A stretch of DNA of 64,000 nt from an uncultured Paracoccaceae bacterium (GTDB lineage Bacteria > Pseudomonadota > Alphaproteobacteria > Rhodobacterales > Rhodobacteraceae), in contig CANMAI010000001.1 in assembly GCA_947495795.1 (NCBI GenBank), positions 372,001 to 436,000 on the forward strand, given 5' to 3'. Made by a program: the position numbers and the translations under genes. Of this stretch, positions 60,689 through 64,000 are shown one piece after another. The notes beneath the pieces are model-generated. The model did not search any database, was not told the origin of the DNA, and worked only from the letters and a program-made list of their open reading frames with translations. Every line of letters begins with the position of its first letter. Positions within the stretch are counted from its first letter, which is position 1.

Positions 60689-61830
60689 AAACCCGCATTC
60701 ACGCCATCGCTGGAGCTGTCGGTCTGCTCATGATCTTCACGTTCTGGACATCGACTGTCATCTCAGAGCTATTCGGCTCGTATGAAACCATCGCGGCAGT
60801 GAAGGGCTGGATTCTGAATGGGATGTTCATCTTGATCCCGGCGATGGCGATTGTTGGTGGCTCTGGCATGTCGCTGGGGGCTGGCCGATCTGAGAAGCTT
60901 GTGTCCGCCAAGAAAAAGCGGATGCCGATCATCGCCGCCAACGGGATACTGATCCTGCTTCCGATGGCCTTCATTCTTGAAGCCAAGGCCTCGGCGGGGA
61001 CGTTCGATACGTTGTTCTACGTATTGCAGGGTGTCGAGCTGATCGCAGGAGCAACCAATTTGACGCTGATGGCCTTGAACATGCGCGATGGTGTGAGGCT
61101 GACAGGCCGGAACAGCCGGGCGTCCACTGTAAAGCTGCTCGGGCGCGAGATGGTCGCGAAAAACACGCTTGCGGTGCGCCTTGCGAAACCTGCCGGGTTC
61201 ACATTTGAACCGGGCCAAGCGATCCGGCTGACCATCCCAACCGATGCAACCGCAGGTGCTGCCGAGGCGCGCATTCTTTCCATCGCCAGTGCGCCTCATG
61301 AAGCGGACCTGACCGTGATCACTCGTTTGCGCGACAGCGCTTTCAAGCAAGCCTTAAAGGCTCTGCAGGAAGGGACAAACTTGCAGTTCACTGGCCCGTT
61401 GGGAAGTTTCACATGGGATGAGGATCAAGATCGGCCTTCAGTGTTTCTGGCAGGAGGGATCGGCATCACCCCCTTCCTATCGATGATCCGCGATGCCGAT
61501 CACACCGGTCGTCTGACCAACACCACACTGTTCTACTCAAATCGCGGCCCAGCCGACGCAGCCATGTTGAACGAATTGCAAGAGATCAGCGCGGCCAACC
61601 CAGGATTCCGACTGGTTGCAACCATGTCCGATATCAAAGACGGCAGCGACTGGGAGGGCGAAATAGGACGCATCGACGCGGAGATGCTGCGTAGGCATTT
61701 GCCTGATCTCAACGGTCCAGTTTTCTACTGCGTGGGGCCTGGTGCTTTCGTTTCAGGCATGCGCGATGTGTTGGAAAATGCAGGAGTCGCCAAAGAAAAT
61801 ATCCGGTTTGAGCAGTTTGGCGGGTACTGA
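60685..61830 (+). CDS. Membrane ferredoxin-NAD(P)H reductase-like flavoprotein
   Basis: This 381-residue protein has an N-terminal membrane part with about four helices (residues of about 5-150; GAVGLLMIFTFWTSTVISEL). It is fused to a ferredoxin-reductase domain: the FAD region ending PGQAIRLTIP, the substrate-linked SIASAPHEADL, the NAD(P) loop VFLAGGIGITPFLSMIRD, YSNRGPADAA, and the C-terminal VFYCVGPGAFVSGM. No [2Fe-2S] domain is attached. It probably moves electrons from NAD(P)H through the membrane to the cytochrome b561 of the same operon. Confidence 0.88.
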   Translation: MKTRIHAIAGAVGLLMIFTFWTSTVISELFGSYETIAAVKGWILNGMFILIPAMAIVGGSGMSLGAGRSEKLVSAKKKRMPIIAANGILILLPMAFILEAKASAGTFDTLFYVLQGVELIAGATNLTLMALNMRDGVRLTGRNSRASTVKLLGREMVAKNTLAVRLAKPAGFTFEPGQAIRLTIPTDATAGAAEARILSIASAPHEADLTVITRLRDSAFKQALKALQEGTNLQFTGPLGSFTWDEDQDRPSVFLAGGIGITPFLSMIRDADHTGRLTNTTLFYSNRGPADAAMLNELQEISAANPGFRLVATMSDIKDGSDWEGEIGRIDAEMLRRHLPDLNGPVFYCVGPGAFVSGMRDVLENAGVAKENIRFEQFGGY

Positions 61831-62035
61831 CACTCGAGTTCACTATCTTGGTGCAAGAGCAGACGTTTGTGCATCTTGCAGCATGGTCGATGTGGGCTCA
61901 ATCCGGATCTTTGGATAACTGAGAAGTATCATAACTGGCGCAATGCGAGATATGTGAACCTCCCTTGGCGTGATACGTGTCCGCAGTGCAGATGAAAGAT
62001 GGGTGCTATAAATAACGGGAGAAGGATCGGCGCCG
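61831..62035. other. Intergenic region after the redox operon
   Basis: No gene or terminator recognised between the reductase stop and the IS3 orfA remnant. The sequence probably includes decayed IS DNA. Confidence 0.3.
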
Positions 62036-62160
62036 CACAGCCTCAGTCGGGCCGCTCTGCTTGCCGCCGGAGAACACGTCCACCATGCCGTCGATGGCCT
62101 GCCGCTTCCACGGCTAACCTGCTTCGGGTGCAACTGATGCTTCGCCGCGATCAAAGCCTT
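62036..62160 (-). pseudogene. IS3-family OrfA remnant with a frameshift
   Basis: On the minus strand, AAKHQLHPKQVS is followed, after a one-base deletion near 62110, by WKRQAIDGMVDVFSGGKQSG and PTEA. This is the middle of an IS3-type OrfA (helix-turn-helix region and following SGGK segment). Both ends are missing. Confidence 0.75.
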
Positions 62161-62453
62161 AGATAGCTTTAGTGCTGCTCTGACGGCGTGCGCAGCCGTG
62201 GCGCTCCCATAACGTTTGCTTCCATTCCAACGAAAGGATCACACCATCAAATCGGCCTGTCTGATTGCACAGGTGCTGATTGCAGATAGAAATCTACATT
62301 TCGGAACGCGTTATAACATTCCCTGCCGCAAACTAATGAAGTGACATCATTTCAAAGGGTTGTGGTGCTGATCAGCCAAACTAAATTGAGCGATATCCGC
62401 GAGCTTTTCTATTCTTTGAGGTGACATAGTTGTACCCCTATATGAGAAGAAAA
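62161..62453. other. Intergenic stretch, no recognisable gene
   Basis: About 290 bases downstream of the ankyrin-like gene (minus strand). No frame is convincing. An AT-rich patch near 62400-62450 may include its terminator, though no clear stem is seen. Confidence 0.3.
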
Positions 62454-62930
62454 TTATTTTGATACGTTAGTCAAAAGCACTTCACATGCCTCATTGTGCA
62501 CGAGCTTTCGTCTGCACAAGTCTAACCCCGAACCATTGTCGAGTTCTCCCGAATACCATAAGGCTGTATTCTGTGTAACAAGCCAAACGAACTGCACATT
62601 GTTTTGCACTATTCCATGCGCTAACGGTGTCCGGCCTTGGTTATCGCGCCCAACAAACAAAGTGCCAAACTCATCAAGCAACGTAACGATATCCGGATGC
62701 TCAATATTGTACGCAGCGTGGTGTCCAACAGACATGCCATTTTCATCCCGAAGCCCATCAAACGATCTACCCCCATTGTACGCCTCCAAGAGCGGACGGA
62801 TTTCCGCAGGAGACAACGTTGCTGCAGCGCTGGGCAAAGATGGTTCATCAGCCGAGACTGAAGGTGCCTGAATGCCAACGACAATTATGGCCGCAAATTG
62901 GATTATGATTCTAGAGGATAAGTTAACCAT
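62454..62930 (-). CDS. Secreted ankyrin-repeat-like small protein
   Basis: This 158-residue protein has a signal peptide (residues of about 1-27, FAAIIVVGIQAPSVSA). Two or three ankyrin-like units follow (DENGMSVGHHAAYNIEHPDI, VTLLDEFGTLFVGRDNQGRT, PLAHGIVQNNVQFVWLVTQN). The C-terminus has a cysteine pair (LCRRKLVHNEACEVLL). It is short for an ankyrin protein and may be a periplasmic binding or inhibitor module. The GC content is low and it lies among IS remnants, suggesting transfer. No partner gene is adjacent. Confidence 0.72.
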   Translation of the reverse strand: MVNLSSRIIIQFAAIIVVGIQAPSVSADEPSLPSAAATLSPAEIRPLLEAYNGGRSFDGLRDENGMSVGHHAAYNIEHPDIVTLLDEFGTLFVGRDNQGRTPLAHGIVQNNVQFVWLVTQNTALWYSGELDNGSGLDLCRRKLVHNEACEVLLTNVSK

Positions 62931-62976
62931 TCAAACCTCTGATCAGCCCCACTTGAGTGGTCCAGCCTGAATGTTA

Positions 62977-63036
62977 GTGCATGATCGGCCTGGGTTCCAT
63001 TGGGAAGATGGTTTCCGGGGCCGGTGGGCGATAACC
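62977..63036 (-). pseudogene. Second, inverted copy of the rve transposase C-terminal remnant
   Basis: The minus strand encodes GYRPPAPETIFPMEPRPIMH with a stop. It matches the plus-strand remnant at 54025-54084 at most positions, and DNA similarity continues past the stop (TGGACCACTCAAGTGGGG). The frame is open for more codons upstream but does not resemble a transposase there. Confidence 0.6.
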
Positions 63037-63433
63037 TTGAACGCCGAAAAGCAGGCCAAAACAAAACAGCCGAAGCACACCTTCGAGCAAATGTTCGAAC
63101 ACACAATGACGTTTCTGACAACTCCTTGGAAAATCTATAAAAAGGAGTTGCTCGCCGTGAAAAGAACGGTGCTGAAGCTGACCTTTCAGGCCCCAATCAG
63201 CTTGGATCGGGAAACGGGCGTTCGAACCGCGCAAGTGTCTGGAATACTGGCGCTGAGTGCGCGGAAGTGTGAAATGGTGCCCCAAGACGGCATCCAATTC
63301 CTATATGTTGGAGTGTCTTGGTGCATTCCAAATGCATCAAATGCCGTAATTTATTGATAAATTCTGTTTCACTCTGTTCCGTTTTGCCCCGTGATACACT
63401 ACATCTAGGGGGGGATCAAAAGGTGGATCAGAA
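63037..63433. other. Upstream region of the integrase gene
   Basis: No convincing gene. The last 130 bases, with AT-rich patches (near 63335-63370) and a CCCGTGATACACTACATCTA stretch before the ribosome site, are the likely integrase promoter. No tRNA end or attachment-site repeat was found. Confidence 0.35.
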
Positions 63434-64000
63434 ATGGCTCGACCCAAGAATAAGCTGACCAGTGCCGAGTTGAAAGCCAAACCGCATGGCAAATATTCGG
63501 ACGGGGAGGGGCTTTGGTTTGTTAAGCATTCCGATGGCCGTGCACAGTGGGTGTTGCGCTACACGTTGTTTGGGCGACGGCATGAAATGGGGTTGGGGCG
63601 ATTCCCGGATGTCAGTCTCAAAGCCGCGCGGTTGGACGCTGAGAAATGGAAGGCCGTGGTGCGGGACGGCAAAGACGCCATCAAGGAACGTGAACGCCAG
63701 CGCCGCGAGGCGGAGCGCAATATGCATGTCCTTACCGACATTGCCCACGACGCATTTGAAAGTCGCAAAGCCGAGTTGAAGGGCGATGGCAAGGCAGGTC
63801 GTTGGTTCAGCCCATTGGCGCTGCACGTACTGCCAAAGCTGGGTCGCATGCCGGTGTCACAGATTGACCAGCGCGATATTCGCGACGCGCTTGCCCCGAT
63901 ATGGCACGAAAAGGCCGATACCGCCCGCAAGGCAATCAACCGTCTCAGCATTTGCATGCGGCACGCGGCGGCGCTGGGCCTCGATGTGGATCTGCAAGCG
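63434..64000 (+). CDS. P4-type tyrosine recombinase/integrase (3' end beyond the window)
   Basis: The ATG at 63434, after AAGGTGG, opens an unbroken frame of 189 codons to the window end. The N-terminus is the Arm DNA-binding domain of the P4/DUF4102 integrases (KYSDGEGLWFVKHSDGRAQW, LRYTLFGRRHEMGLGRFPDV, SLKAARLDAEKWKAVVRDGK). The start of the core-binding domain follows (LHVLPKLGRMPVSQIDQRDI). The catalytic C-terminal domain lies outside. Such integrases insert islands, usually at tRNA genes. It marks either the first gene of an island to the right or the border of the mosaic region to the left. Confidence 0.92.
   Translation, partial: MARPKNKLTSAELKAKPHGKYSDGEGLWFVKHSDGRAQWVLRYTLFGRRHEMGLGRFPDVSLKAARLDAEKWKAVVRDGKDAIKERERQRREAERNMHVLTDIAHDAFESRKAELKGDGKAGRWFSPLALHVLPKLGRMPVSQIDQRDIRDALAPIWHEKADTARKAINRLSICMRHAAALGLDVDLQA

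Noticed and set aside
62971-63357. A 128-codon plus-strand frame before the integrase
   Set aside because: It runs antisense through the transposase remnant, has no ribosome site and no family resemblance.
1-64000. CRISPR arrays, tRNA and rRNA genes
   Set aside because: No regularly spaced repeats, no tRNA-like T-loop/anticodon arrangement and no rRNA-like sequence was recognised on reading both strands; covariance searches could still reveal a missed RNA.

Overview
The window looks like chromosomal DNA from a marine-type alphaproteobacterium of the order Rhodobacterales (Roseobacter group or close). Three things support this: alphaproteobacterial LexA boxes (direct repeats GAAC-N7-GAAC) in front of the mutagenesis genes, a rhodobacterial flagellar motor cluster, and housekeeping proteins (AhcY, RibA with an N-terminal extra domain, Acs, Asd) of the alphaproteobacterial kind. 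No rRNA, tRNA or CRISPR was recognised.

Layout. 1-12.8 kb is mostly housekeeping: the end of a double-ATPase peptide importer gene, an aldehyde dehydrogenase, a ribA / L,D-transpeptidase pair, an OmpR-type response regulator, an extensin-like protein, an orphan TRAP binding protein, a small secreted protein, a Tat-exported MsrB-like protein, ahcY, an HD phosphohydrolase and gltS. An apparently intact IS3-family element follows (about 12.9-14.1 kb). 14.4-24.2 kb is a flagellar block of two divergent operons: fliL, a coiled-coil protein, motE-like, motA and a large TPR-like exported protein on the minus strand; fliF-fliH-fliN-fliP-fliG on the plus strand. A broken IS5-type transposase abuts fliG. 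24.8-30.0 kb is an SOS mutasome locus in which imuB and dnaE2 each have their own LexA box, imuA is absent, and DnaE2 lacks its usual C-terminal OB-fold region. 30.1-32.1 kb holds small transporters, a cytochrome c' and an I78-type inhibitor lipoprotein.

32.2-44.3 kb reads as one metabolic theme: acetyl-CoA synthetase at the end of a five-gene Liv-type ABC importer operon; a divergent short-chain acyl-CoA-type regulator (RamB/ScfR-like) with a paired palindrome in the shared promoter; then a stand-alone receiver, a small membrane protein and a histidine kinase fused to a sodium:solute symporter, as in the CrbS acetate-switch kinases. I infer a short-chain carboxylate sensing, uptake and activation module. 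asd and a small secreted protein follow.

46-64 kb is accessory and mosaic. A GC-rich, tightly overlapping operon (47.0-53.7 kb) encodes a FecBCDE-type ferric siderophore importer with two binding proteins, a DMT permease and a sucrase/ferredoxin-like Fe-S protein. IS110 debris lies upstream and a short shared sequence lies on both sides. From 53.8 to 63.4 kb there are remnants of IS66, IS3 and rve-type transposases. Between them are two large membrane-anchored proteins (one of unknown family, one with a DUF1963 domain), a MarR-controlled redox operon (EF-hand protein, cytochrome b561, DUF1772-like protein, membrane flavin reductase) and a secreted ankyrin-like protein. The window ends inside a P4-type tyrosine integrase, the likely edge of an island that continues to the right.

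The most interesting signals outside ordinary gene calls are: two copies of a three-fold tandem 11-bp element in front of the extensin-like gene and asd; the acetate-type module with its paired operator; the split and truncated mutasome; the siderophore operon with its possible short leader ORF; and the MarR redox operon.
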